From Syntrophus sp. (in: bacteria) (lineage in GTDB: Bacteria; Desulfobacterota; Syntrophia; Syntrophales; UBA5619): a DNA stretch of 22,773 nt. The stretch spans positions 1 to 22,773 of the forward strand of contig PNOO01000007.1 in NCBI GenBank assembly GCA_013824905.1, given 5' to 3'. The notes below the pieces were generated by a model. That model made no database searches. It saw only the letters and a list, made by a program, of their open reading frames with translations, and was not told the origin of the DNA. Positions 7,418 through 15,361 of the stretch are shown here, in pieces. The stretch's first letter is position 1; each line of letters starts with the position of its first letter. The position numbers and the translations under genes were made by a program.

Positions 7418-8782
7418 CTATGGACACGTTGTCTTCCGCGAAGGCATGAGGCTTTTATAATAGTGAGTGCCTTGCCAACCCTTTTTCATGGATTGATTTA
7501 GCTTGTATATGGCATAGATGTTAGTCGGGTTCTTAATATGATATATTGAATTCAAAAGGCGGTATTGGTAGAAAGGAAAAGAATATATTTTATTTTTGAT
7601 ATAATTATTGCCCGTATAGACGGTATTTTCTTCTCCCCCCCGTATTTGGTGGACTACGTAGGAGAAACGGTATTTATACCAATCCTTAGGTAAATCCTGA
7701 TAAATCAATCTCCCCTCTTTCTGCATTTGTTCCATCAAGTCGGTGCCGGGAAGGGGCGTCAGTATGTTAATCTGAACAATGTCAATACCGGAGGTGACGA
7801 GGAAATCGGCCAACCCTTTATAGTATTCCGGGGACTCATGGTCATTTCCGATAACGAATGATCCCAATACCCCGATCCCATATTTATGAAATCGATCTAC
7901 TACCCTTTTATAATTTTCTACACCGATCTTCAGGTTAATTCCTTTTTTCATGCCCTCCAGAGTTTTCTTGTTGAGGGTTTCAAAACCGATAAACACATAC
8001 ATGCAGCCGGCCTGAGCTGCCAGTTCGATCAAATGCTCATCATCAGCTGCGTTCATAGAACTCTGCATCCACCATTTCTTGCGCAGATTGAGACCAATCA
8101 TACCCTCAAATAACTCCATAGCCCTGTTTCTGCTTTCCGGACTATGGCCAATCAGGTTATCATCGATAAAGGTGATATATTTACCTTTTATTTTCTCCAG
8201 CTCATCCAGAACATCTTTAGCTCTTCTTTGCCGATACTCTTTGCCCAGGTATCTGGATACTGAACAGAAATTGCAGTTAAAGGGGCAACCGCGAGAGGTC
8301 TGGACAGAGTTCCAAAAATAAGATGGGTGCAACAGGTCGTGCCGGGGAGTGATTTTGGTTCGGGAAAGGTCGATTCGTGGGCCTTTATATCTAGGCAAGA
8401 GGTGGTTGTTTTCAAAATCTGTGATGACCTGATTCCAGATACCCTCCACTTCGCCTGTCACCACTGTATCAGCGTACTGCAAGGCCTCATCGGGAAGCAT
8501 GGAGATATGGATCCCCCCCATGATCACTTTTATCTTTTTCTTTTGGTACATCTGCGCAATTTCATAGGCCCTGTTGATATTGCTGGTAAATGCCGTAATG
8601 CCTACCAGGTCAGCTTCTTCGAACTTAAATTCATCTATATTCTCATCTACTATTTTAATCTCCCAGCGAGATGGTGTCACTGCAGCAGTATAGGCCAGAC
8701 TTAAGGGTTGGAACGTAGAAAATTTACTCAATAAAGAACCGCTTCTCTGGCCTACTGGGTTTATTAACAAAAGTTTTTTCAT
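7418..8782 (-). CDS. B12-binding-type radical SAM protein
   Basis: The product has 454 residues. Residues 1-130 have the Rossmann-like pattern of the B12-binding domain that precedes many radical SAM cores (KKLLLINPVG, VMGGIHISMLPDEAL, DTVVTGEVEG). The cobalamin DxHxxG motif is absent, which is common in this class and leaves B12 use open. The core starts with the cluster motif C166-PFN-C170-NF-C173 that binds 4Fe-4S. FIDDN (205-209) and FIGFETL (264-270) are typical SAM-barrel strands. Related proteins include BchE-like and methyltransferase-type enzymes; substrate cannot be told. It lies 142 nt downstream of the enolase/hydrolase fusion gene in the same direction. Its last 18 residues (from about T437) look less natural than a +1-frame continuation ending at 7348, so the 3' end may be frameshifted. 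The gene is more A+T rich than the nifU-nifS and synthetase genes. The SD (AGGGG) is weak and distant. Confidence 0.85.
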   Translation of the reverse strand: MKKLLLINPVGQRSGSLLSKFSTFQPLSLAYTAAVTPSRWEIKIVDENIDEFKFEEADLVGITAFTSNINRAYEIAQMYQKKKIKVIMGGIHISMLPDEALQYADTVVTGEVEGIWNQVITDFENNHLLPRYKGPRIDLSRTKITPRHDLLHPSYFWNSVQTSRGCPFNCNFCSVSRYLGKEYRQRRAKDVLDELEKIKGKYITFIDDNLIGHSPESRNRAMELFEGMIGLNLRKKWWMQSSMNAADDEHLIELAAQAGCMYVFIGFETLNKKTLEGMKKGINLKIGVENYKRVVDRFHKYGIGVLGSFVIGNDHESPEYYKGLADFLVTSGIDIVQINILTPLPGTDLMEQMQKEGRLIYQDLPKDWYKYRFSYVVHQIRGGEENTVYTGNNYIKNKIYSFPFYQYRLLNSIYHIKNPTNIYAIYKLNQSMKKGWQGTHYYKSLMPSRKTTCP

Positions 8783-8859
8783 TGAGTGTAATGACCCCTA
8801 TTGATAATTCTATTTCTCAATGCCTCAAGAAGTTGAATTGTTTTGTTCATATTTACTCA

Positions 8860-8875
8860 GGATAGCGAACTATCC
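8860..8875 (-). other. small perfect hairpin between the fusion and radical SAM genes
   Basis: GGATAG and CTATCC form a 6-bp perfect stem. On the transcribed (minus) strand the loop is TTCG, a stable tetraloop. No T-run follows, so it is not a normal intrinsic terminator. It may be an intercistronic stabilising or processing hairpin. The rest of 8783-8924 shows nothing I can name. Confidence 0.3.
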
Positions 8876-8924
8876 ACAGGCTGACACTGCGACTCTGTAT
8901 CCGGCGTTAGATCTGCCCACGTCG

Positions 8925-10961
8925 TCACCCTGTTATTTGCCGAATAAACTCCATGATTTCGTGAGCCACTTTCTTCGGTTTTTCAAACTGTATGGCATGG
9001 CCGCTCTTGAGTAAGATCACCCGGTTCTGGTTTTCACCGGGGGTAAATAGATGATCCATAAACTGCAGGACTTTTTTGTTATCCACCATCCGATCATTTT
9101 TTGCCATAATCGCAAGCACCGGAAGGTTGATCTTCGGCATTGCAATCCGTGAAAGCTCCTGAATCTCATCCGTGATGCTCAGGGAATTTAATGTAATCAC
9201 GGTTGTTTTAAGATCATCGTTTTCAATAAAATCAAGCCATTCGTCGATCAGTGTGAAATCAGTCGCCTCCATGGGGAGGGGGATGCAGGCACGACTCCGT
9301 TCGGGTTTCAGTTTGAATTCGAAAATCATCTTCAAAATGATTTGCTCCGCGCTCCTTAAGACCGACCTGAACCTCTCGTTCCAGAAAAAGCCGGGAGCCA
9401 GCAGGATAAGGCTGGAGAGTGTATTGGCCAGTCCGGCTGCTGCAATGGACGCGTATTGTGAACCTTGGCACCAGCCTGCGAGATGAACCCGCGTAAAGGA
9501 TCTTTTCAGAAATTCAACGTGCTTTACCACATCGTCAATGCCGGATTGTACGGAACCCAGGTCTCCGCGTTTCTCATTGAGACCGCAACCTCGCCTGTCA
9601 GGTGCGACAACGGTTATATCCGGTGACATGGAATGCAACTGCTTTGCAAGAGGCGCCAGCCAGCCTGAGTGACCCATACCCCCATGTAATATCACTACTA
9701 CATCTTCCCCTTCGTTTTTTCCCCAGACACGGTAGTGAATTTTATATCTATCGGGCATTTCGAGAAAATGCAAATTCTGCAAGCTGTCTTCCGGAACAAC
9801 AGGCATACGACACTGCAATCCAAACCCGGTTTTCCAGTTTCCTTCTGGAATGGCCTTAAACCCATGGACTGTTTTAACGTGATAGGGATCACTCAAATTC
9901 AGTAGACCATCACGGCCGAATTTCAATGTCGGTTCCACAGGCTCCCGCTCCATCAGATAGTCTCCGAATGCCCCTTCTTGGGCAATAAGACTCTCTCCGG
10001 CTGCAGAAGCGGCTACAAGTGCGGCCCGTGTGAGCAAAGAGGTTTCACCTGCATGGCAACCGATGATAATAGGCCAGCTCATCTTTTTAAGCTCTTTGAT
10101 CAATCTCAAGGCTCGTGTAAGACCGCCCACTCGAGAGATCTTGATATTCGCTATAAATTTCCCCGGCATATTTTTAAAGAGCGATAAATCATCCAGGGTG
10201 CACAGGCTTTCGTCCAGAATAACAGGCAGCCCCGTAGCTATACTGACTTTGCTTATGTCTCCAACATTTCGTGAGCCCACGGGTTCTTCCAAGGCGAATA
10301 CCCGCCCGCCAAGCGCTGTGATATACGCGATGGCTTCGTCACATTGATCTTTCCATAAATTATTCGCGTCAAAGCGAATACGTATGTCTTTGACGTGATG
10401 CTGAATACGTAAATCTTCTAGAATATCAAGCTTTTTCTTGTCCCGTCCGAGGTTGCCGTTCAACTTGATTTTAAAATCCGAAAGTCCGCGGATCAGATAT
10501 TGATCCGCCAGCATCGTGTATTTCCATTTTTCATCGTCACCCAGAACGGCAGTGTAACGGCCACAGAGTTTAAATTCATCAAGCCCAAGCAGCGTTTCAA
10601 CAGGACAACCCTTTTCTCGCGAAAAAAGATCAAGAAGCGCCATTTCTATTGCGCACCACGCCGACGGGTACTTGTCGATGACCTTGTCGTTATTCTCGAC
10701 CCACTGCTTCACGTGCTCCAGCGTTTCGAAATCCACTTTTCCGGTGGAAAAATTTTCCTTCACCCATTTGGTGGTCGACTCAAGATCATCACCGGCCACA
10801 TAGACTCTCGGACAACCCTCACCATATCCCTTGTTCCCGTTTCTTTTTGCCTGGACCCAGACGCTCTCTCCTTCATACCTGGTTGCCGCGGCATGGCGGA
10901 ATGTTGTTTTCAATTTTACCTTTAATGGCATTGCTTCTATATGAATTGTTCGTTGACTCAT
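8925..10961 (-). CDS. fusion of an enolase-superfamily enzyme (muconate cycloisomerase/MenC/dipeptide epimerase subgroup) to an alpha/beta hydrolase
   Basis: The 678-residue product carries two complete enzymes. Residues 1 to about 370 are an enolase-superfamily barrel of the MLE subgroup: K164-I-K166 as the KxK base pair, metal ligands D198 (RFDANN), E225/E226 (LEEPV) and D250 (LDES), and K274 in NIKISRVGG as the opposite base. These enzymes abstract a proton next to a carboxylate. Residues about 395-678 are an alpha/beta hydrolase: VVILHGG oxyanion region, nucleophile elbow G496-W-C498-Q-G500, D623 and H655 (KSGHAIQFEKP). The nucleophile is cysteine, as in dienelactone hydrolase, where serine is usual. 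No signal peptide; cytoplasmic. ATG at 10961 has AAGGA about 9 nt upstream. Candidate roles are epimerisation or cycloisomerisation followed by hydrolysis, or a MenC-MenH-like pair; no other men gene is present. Domain calls are firm, substrate unknown. Confidence 0.88.
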   Translation of the reverse strand: MSQRTIHIEAMPLKVKLKTTFRHAAATRYEGESVWVQAKRNGNKGYGEGCPRVYVAGDDLESTTKWVKENFSTGKVDFETLEHVKQWVENNDKVIDKYPSAWCAIEMALLDLFSREKGCPVETLLGLDEFKLCGRYTAVLGDDEKWKYTMLADQYLIRGLSDFKIKLNGNLGRDKKKLDILEDLRIQHHVKDIRIRFDANNLWKDQCDEAIAYITALGGRVFALEEPVGSRNVGDISKVSIATGLPVILDESLCTLDDLSLFKNMPGKFIANIKISRVGGLTRALRLIKELKKMSWPIIIGCHAGETSLLTRAALVAASAAGESLIAQEGAFGDYLMEREPVEPTLKFGRDGLLNLSDPYHVKTVHGFKAIPEGNWKTGFGLQCRMPVVPEDSLQNLHFLEMPDRYKIHYRVWGKNEGEDVVVILHGGMGHSGWLAPLAKQLHSMSPDITVVAPDRRGCGLNEKRGDLGSVQSGIDDVVKHVEFLKRSFTRVHLAGWCQGSQYASIAAAGLANTLSSLILLAPGFFWNERFRSVLRSAEQIILKMIFEFKLKPERSRACIPLPMEATDFTLIDEWLDFIENDDLKTTVITLNSLSITDEIQELSRIAMPKINLPVLAIMAKNDRMVDNKKVLQFMDHLFTPGENQNRVILLKSGHAIQFEKPKKVAHEIMEFIRQITG

Positions 10962-11044
10962 GCGATGTTTTCCTTCAAAGCAGGGCGTGAACAGGGTGTC
11001 TGGCTCGGAGAGATGGGTGATGGTTCAAAACCAGAGTGCATCCC

Positions 11045-12034
11045 CTATCGAGGCCTGAACCCCTCCATCAGACCATCCATGCGGGTATCCGGGTGGAGGA
11101 TCCTCGCGCCGACAAAGCCGGCTTTTTCCATTGCGTCGCGGATATCGGTCTCCGTATAAGAGTTGCCGCCTTCCGTGCCGACCAGCATGTTCACCGCAAA
11201 CAAGGCGCCCGATTTAGGATGTGTGCGGTCGGGACTCAATATATGATCTCGCACCACGATCCGCCCCCCTGGATCGAGGGCGGTGAAGATGTTGCGGAAC
11301 ATCGCCACATTTTCCGCAGGCGAATTCTGGTGGATGATCGCCGATACGAACGCGAGATCGTGCCCTGCCGGCAACGGGTCTTTCCTGTAGTCGCCCGCGA
11401 CCAGCGTCACTCGGTCCAGCATCTTGGCCGCGCCCACCCTCTCGCGCGCCATGTCGATCACCGATGGCAGATCGAAGAGCGTCGCCCGCATCTGAGGCTC
11501 TGCCTCCAGAAACGCGATCGTGTAAGTGCCTGACGCACCGCCCACGTCGAGCAGCCGCCGCGCCCCTGCGGACCCCACCAACGATACGATTCGCGGGGCA
11601 AGTGTATTCCCGATGACGTGCATCGCACCAATGAAGGCCCGCATCGACTTCTCCTTCTCCCGCGGCCCTGCGACCCGATGGGTCAGTTGCCCCCAACGGT
11701 CCCACAGATCGGCGCTGTGCCGGATCATCGGCAAGATCGAGGCGGGGCTCTCTGCAGAGAGCATTTGTGCTGCGGAAGGCTCGGTTTGGTATGTGTCGTT
11801 CTGCTTGATCAGAAGCCCCATTGCCGCCAGTGCATCGAGCAAAATGGTCAGCGCCCGCAGATCTGCACCGATCCGCCCGGCAATCTGCTCAGCCGAGAGC
11901 GGCTTGGCCGCCGCCAAGGTGAACAGGTCGAGCTCCGTGCCGGTCAGAAGGACGCGGCTTTCCATGAAGGCCCGGCCCATGCCCAATAGCGTTTCCTGAC
12001 TCCATTGTGCCGGCTCTTTTTCTTTTGTGTTCAT
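11045..12034 (-). CDS. SAM-dependent O-methyltransferase (plant-OMT/acetylserotonin-OMT-like)
   Basis: The 329-residue length is typical of the family. Residues about 15-95 form the N-terminal dimerisation winged helix (TELDLFTLAAAKPLSAEQIA, then LLDALAAMGLL). The Rossmann SAM site follows: motif I LLDVGGASGTYT (161-172), acidic strand LFDLP (186-190), GDYRKDP (214-220) and the post-motif DPGGRIVVRDHIL (254-266). H235 in IIHQNSPAE sits where the catalytic base of these O-methyltransferases is found, so the enzyme looks active. It would transfer methyl from SAM to a hydroxyl (or similar) of a small molecule. The ATG at 12034 has AGGA about 8 nt upstream. It lies 46 nt after the acyl-CoA synthetase gene and 83 nt before the enolase/hydrolase fusion, all in one direction, which suggests one transcript. 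The substrate cannot be read from sequence. Confidence 0.85.
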   Translation of the reverse strand: MNTKEKEPAQWSQETLLGMGRAFMESRVLLTGTELDLFTLAAAKPLSAEQIAGRIGADLRALTILLDALAAMGLLIKQNDTYQTEPSAAQMLSAESPASILPMIRHSADLWDRWGQLTHRVAGPREKEKSMRAFIGAMHVIGNTLAPRIVSLVGSAGARRLLDVGGASGTYTIAFLEAEPQMRATLFDLPSVIDMARERVGAAKMLDRVTLVAGDYRKDPLPAGHDLAFVSAIIHQNSPAENVAMFRNIFTALDPGGRIVVRDHILSPDRTHPKSGALFAVNMLVGTEGGNSYTETDIRDAMEKAGFVGARILHPDTRMDGLMEGFRPR

Positions 12035-12080
12035 TCGTATGATCCTATCCGGCGGTTTAATTTATCACGTGTAAAATGGG

Positions 12081-13319
12081 TTATTCCCGTTCCCGCCATT
12101 GCCGGTAGGCGTTCATCCGTGCCAGGGCCTTAACGGCCCGTTCCGGCGTCAGAAAGGAGACCCCTTTGTATGGACTCCCTTCGATATCCATGACGGTGCG
12201 GGCATTCTCATCGGGCAGCAGGTTGACTCCGAGGACGGGCTTGCCGTACTTCTCCATGAGGCGGGCTGCATGGGCCAGGTAACTTTTTTCGAATTCGACG
12301 AGCGCCCCGGGAAGTGCCTCCAGGATTTTCCGGTCCATCCCCGGATCGACTGTATGGATCGAGGTGATCATCTGCTTCATAAAAACCTGCAATCCTAAGA
12401 TGCCCAGATGGATGACCGCATCGCACCCGTCCCATTTCATCAGCTCCTCGATGACCATCATCGGGATCGTGGGGCCGAATTCGCCCACAAGGTCTACGGG
12501 ATTGGAGCGGCTCCAGTAAGGGGGAAGGATCTGATCGATCCGCGTGATCAGCTCGGGGTGGAGATCGGGGATCGCAAGACCGTTCTCCACGCATAGGTCG
12601 GAGGCGACGACCCCCCAGCCTCCGCCCAAGGTCATCACGGCGACCCGATTTCCGCGGGGCAGCGGGAGGGAAGAAAAGGCGGCCGACAGGTCGAGGAGTT
12701 CCATCGGCTGTTCCACAACGACGATCCCCGCTTGACGGGCCGCGGCTTCGAAGACCCGGATGTTCGAGGCGAGCGCCCCCGTGTGGCTTGTTGCGGCACG
12801 GTTCCCCGCCTGGGTGCGGCCCCCCTTGAGCATGACTACCGGCTTTTTTTTGCCTACCCGCCGGGCGGACTCAAAGAAACGCCTCCCATTCTTGATGCTT
12901 TCCAGATAGAGGACCACCGTCCGGGTCAGCTCATCGACCTCGAACGCCTCCATGTAATCCTCGATCGTGATCATTGCCTCATTGCCCGAACCGCCAAAGG
13001 CGCGGATCCCCACCCCCTCGTGCTCGGCAAAGTCGAGGAGTTGCACCCCGAGATTCCCCGACTGGGAAACGATCGTGGTGGCGCCCGGTTTGGGCCGGAC
13101 GTTCGATCCACAGCAGAAGAGGGTCCCGTAGGGGTTGCAGATCCCCATCGTATTCGGACCGAGGATCAGGATGTCCGCCTCCCGCGCCGCCCGGACCAGT
13201 TCCTCCTCCAGGCGCCGCCCTTCGGCGCCGGTCTCGGCGAAACCGGAGGTGATCAGGAGCATATTTCTGATCTTCTTTTCCTTGAATTGGGGGATCAGGT
13301 CCCGTACTTTTGCCGCGGG
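12081..13319 (-). CDS. ADP-forming acyl-CoA synthetase, C-terminal (alpha-like) part of a frameshifted gene
   Basis: This frame continues the synthetase from about PAAKVRDLIPQFKEKKIRN. It carries the rest of the CoA-binding Rossmann domain (ILGPNTMGICNP), the succinyl-CoA ligase-like domain (TTIVSQSGNLGVQ) and AATSHTGALAS, whose His is the phospho-histidine in this family. The C-terminus is a complete second flavodoxin-like domain ending in ALARMNAYRQWRERE. The frame stays open further upstream to an ATG at 13448, but that part (arginine-rich, DSRGRSISSIP) is a shadow of the other frame; homologous reading starts near 13319. With the part at 13324-14259 and two restored bases it would make one protein of about 726 residues. 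The enzyme family converts an acyl-CoA, ADP and phosphate into acid, ATP and CoA, or the reverse; substrate unknown. As written, the chain is not joined. Confidence 0.8.
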   Translation of the reverse strand, partial: PAAKVRDLIPQFKEKKIRNMLLITSGFAETGAEGRRLEEELVRAAREADILILGPNTMGICNPYGTLFCCGSNVRPKPGATTIVSQSGNLGVQLLDFAEHEGVGIRAFGGSGNEAMITIEDYMEAFEVDELTRTVVLYLESIKNGRRFFESARRVGKKKPVVMLKGGRTQAGNRAATSHTGALASNIRVFEAAARQAGIVVVEQPMELLDLSAAFSSLPLPRGNRVAVMTLGGGWGVVASDLCVENGLAIPDLHPELITRIDQILPPYWSRSNPVDLVGEFGPTIPMMVIEELMKWDGCDAVIHLGILGLQVFMKQMITSIHTVDPGMDRKILEALPGALVEFEKSYLAHAARLMEKYGKPVLGVNLLPDENARTVMDIEGSPYKGVSFLTPERAVKALARMNAYRQWRERE

Positions 13320-13323
13320 ATGG

Positions 13324-14259
13324 TCACGACAGCCAGATCGACGGCCCCGGGATCTCCGCCACCGATTTGAATACCGTCCGTCCGGCGATCTCACCCCCCT
13401 TGGGATTGACGAGATAGATCGGCCCCTCGAATCCACCCGCGGCCACATTGCAGAAAAGCCTGTACCCCCATTTGCCTAATGTCCCGGAGGCGCCGACGAA
13501 GGCGATGGAGCGGGGATAGAAGAACATGGCGATCGCCCGCGGATCGATCGGCGGATACGGGGTTTTCGCCGGCGGCCGTGTGCCCAGGATGATCAGGGCA
13601 TCCACCGCTGTGACCCGTCCCTCCGGGCTTACGAGAAGGGGATTGATGTCCACTTCGGTCACATCCGGCAGTTCCAGACCGATTCGGGAGAGGCCGACCA
13701 GGGTTTGGACGAGCGGTTCACTGCTTACCGCCTGCTCGCCGCGGAACGGCCCGAGGAGCTTTTTGGCACGCAACTCCTCAAGCATCTCCCCGGCATGCCT
13801 CTGATCGAGCGGAGCGATTCTGAAGACGACATCGTCGAGGGCCTCCGTAAAGATCCCGCCGAGACCGAACATGACGACCGGGCCGAATTGGGCGTCATGA
13901 AAGAGTCCGGCGACAAACTCCCGGCGGCCGGAGAGCATCGGCTGGATCAGGATTCCCTCGAGATCCGCTCCTGCGGTTGAGGCGACCTGAGCTGCCGCCC
14001 GGCGGACGGCTCCCGGATCATTGAGATTCAGGCGGACGAGGCCCCGTTCCGTCTTGTGCGTCAGTTTTGTCCCGAGGCCCTTGAGGACGACGGGAAATCC
14101 GATCTTCTCCGCGGCGGCCACCGCCTCATCGGGCGTCGCAGCGATCGACTCCGGCACAACCGGTACGCCGTACCCCTTCAGCACCTCTTTGGACTCCGCC
14201 TCGGTCAGGGCGTTGCGACCTTCCGCTTTTGCCTTGCGGATCAGTTCCGCTGCCTCCAT
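13324..14259 (-). CDS. ADP-forming acyl-CoA synthetase, N-terminal (ATP-grasp/beta-like) part of a frameshifted gene
   Basis: The product as read has 311 residues. The start at MEAAELIRKA (ATG 14259) is chosen because GGGAG lies about 5 nt upstream; the frame itself opens 14 codons earlier. Residues about 15-230 are the ATP-grasp domain (PVVLKGLGTKLTHKTERG, MFGLGGIFTEALDDVVFR, EVDINPLLV). Residues about 245-306 begin the CoA-binding domain (FFYPRSIAFVGASGTLGKWG, YLVNPKGGEIAG). After EIPGP the frame runs off into SIWLS and stops at 13324-13326. The expected continuation VDLAVVTIP is readable in another frame, and the rest in a third. The ATP-grasp-first order is the reverse of the commoner alpha-then-beta layout. 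A promoter may lie at 14317-14345. The gene is likely the first of the minus-strand run toward the radical SAM gene. Confidence 0.8.
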   Translation of the reverse strand: MEAAELIRKAKAEGRNALTEAESKEVLKGYGVPVVPESIAATPDEAVAAAEKIGFPVVLKGLGTKLTHKTERGLVRLNLNDPGAVRRAAAQVASTAGADLEGILIQPMLSGRREFVAGLFHDAQFGPVVMFGLGGIFTEALDDVVFRIAPLDQRHAGEMLEELRAKKLLGPFRGEQAVSSEPLVQTLVGLSRIGLELPDVTEVDINPLLVSPEGRVTAVDALIILGTRPPAKTPYPPIDPRAIAMFFYPRSIAFVGASGTLGKWGYRLFCNVAAGGFEGPIYLVNPKGGEIAGRTVFKSVAEIPGPSIWLS

Positions 14260-14303
14260 ATCGTCTCCCTCATTACCCGACAAGACCTTACAGGAGGTCA
14301 ATC

Positions 14304-14317
14304 TCCGCCGGGGCGGA
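14304..14317. promoter_or_regulatory. 14-bp perfect palindrome at the synthetase promoter, possible operator
   Basis: TCCGCC and GGCGGA are separated by two bases. The repeat touches the -10 box of the candidate promoter at 14317-14345 and covers the expected transcription start, a good position for a repressor. High G+C makes chance palindromes more likely, so this is tentative. Confidence 0.25.
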
Positions 14318-14345
14318 CTCTATCACAGGTCAAAAGGGCCTGCAA
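14317..14345 (-). promoter_or_regulatory. weak candidate promoter of the acyl-CoA synthetase gene
   Basis: On the minus strand TTGCAG (14340-14345), 17 bases and TAGAGT (14317-14322) lie about 58 nt upstream of the ATG at 14259. Box matches are moderate (3/6 and 4/6), so this is only suggestive. Confidence 0.3.
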
Positions 14346-14385
14346 CCCTGCACCGTCTCCTTGTGCCGAATGTCGGCCATCGCCT

Positions 14386-15267
14386 TTACTTCAATTCCCT
14401 TGGAATTTCTCCCCTGGTGATGGGTGGGACGATAGGGGGCTGGCCGGTCGCTTCCAGGATCTTGCGCCCCTCATCGGAGAGAATGAACCTGACAAAGGAG
14501 AGGGCCGTGGCGGGCTCTTTCGCCGTCGACGGGATGGTGGCTGCATTGCGTATCTGACTGCTGAGGTTGACCTCGGCGGGAAACCTCAGACTGTCAACGT
14601 CTTTTTTTGCCTCAACGGCGGCGGAGTAATAGACAACCCCGGCGTCGGCCTTTCCCGTGGCGACGTCGCGGATCGTTTCCGGTACCGTATGGGGTTTTGC
14701 CGGAACCGTCACGGCGCCGGCGATGATCCCCTGGGCCAGTTGCGGATTGCCTTCCAGGGCGGTGACGTTCTTTACAAAATCGATGGTGCGATTGGTGGCC
14801 ATATCCTTTTCTCCCGTCACACGGGCGAATCGCACACCGGTTTTTGCCAGATCGCTCATCTTGTTGATTCCCAGAGGGTTGCCCTTGGTCGTGATGACGA
14901 CCATTTCGTTGGCGGAGAAAATGACAGACCAGGAAGCCCCTGTACGGTCCGTTCCGGCGACCGTCTTCGTCATGAGGTCCTTCTCAATTACGGCCGGGGC
15001 CGATGGGGTGAAAACATCGCAGACATCCCCCTTCAGTATCCTTTCCGCCAGTTCCTGGGAACGGCCTGTAGTGAGATTCACCTGGGCGCCCGGATTCCTG
15101 GTCTCGAAGGCCCCCTTGAGGGCCTTCATCGGACCGGCCAGGGAATCGGCGTGAAAGACCTCGATGGCGGCCGCCATGGCCACACCTCCCGAAAGAACGA
15201 GACACAAAGCCAGACTCCCTGCCATAAACGAACAAAGCCCATAACTCTTCTGATGTGATTCAATCAT
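14386..15267 (-). CDS. periplasmic substrate-binding protein, tungstate/molybdate (WtpA/ModA) type
   Basis: The product has 293 residues. A signal peptide covers about 1-32 (SFMAGSLALCLVLSGGVAMA, then AIEVFHADS). The mature protein is a type II binding fold: IEVFHADSLAGPMKALKGAFE, a DVFTPSAPAVIEKDLM segment, FSANEMVVIT, and GVVYYSAAVEA near the hinge. This pattern matches oxyanion binders of the WtpA/ModA family, which deliver tungstate or molybdate to an ABC importer. The start is firm, with AAGGAGG five bases before the ATG at 15267. No permease or ATPase gene lies beside it, so it is an orphan in this window. It could bind another anion or a small organic acid. A serine typical of the oxyanion pocket (DS at 41-42) is present. 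Confidence 0.82.
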   Translation of the reverse strand: MIESHQKSYGLCSFMAGSLALCLVLSGGVAMAAAIEVFHADSLAGPMKALKGAFETRNPGAQVNLTTGRSQELAERILKGDVCDVFTPSAPAVIEKDLMTKTVAGTDRTGASWSVIFSANEMVVITTKGNPLGINKMSDLAKTGVRFARVTGEKDMATNRTIDFVKNVTALEGNPQLAQGIIAGAVTVPAKPHTVPETIRDVATGKADAGVVYYSAAVEAKKDVDSLRFPAEVNLSSQIRNAATIPSTAKEPATALSFVRFILSDEGRKILEATGQPPIVPPITRGEIPRELK

Positions 15268-15361
15268 GCTTTCCTCCTTCTTTACCGTTATCTCACAACG
15301 GATGATTTATCATTGCTTTCTCGCTTTGTCGCACGTTTTTGTCAAGGTGATTTTGACCGGC

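Noticed and set aside
8783..8860. Promoter for the radical SAM gene (TTGAGG with TATCAA)
   Set aside because: Box matches are poor and the A+T-rich sequence gives many equal candidates.
8925..10961. Calling the fusion MenC-MenH of menaquinone biosynthesis
   Set aside because: The hydrolase nucleophile is Cys where MenH has Ser, and no menD, menF, menE or menB gene is nearby; kept only as an alternative.
13324..13448. Extended N-terminus of the C-terminal synthetase frame starting at 13448
   Set aside because: The stretch is arginine/serine-rich and unlike any CoA-binding domain; the same bases encode the proper family sequence in the other frame.
14056..15258. Long plus-strand open frame of 400 codons opposite the binding-protein gene
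   Set aside because: It is the antisense shadow of the periplasmic binding protein, which has a signal peptide, family motifs and a strong SD; the shadow has low-complexity Gly/Arg/His text and no domain.
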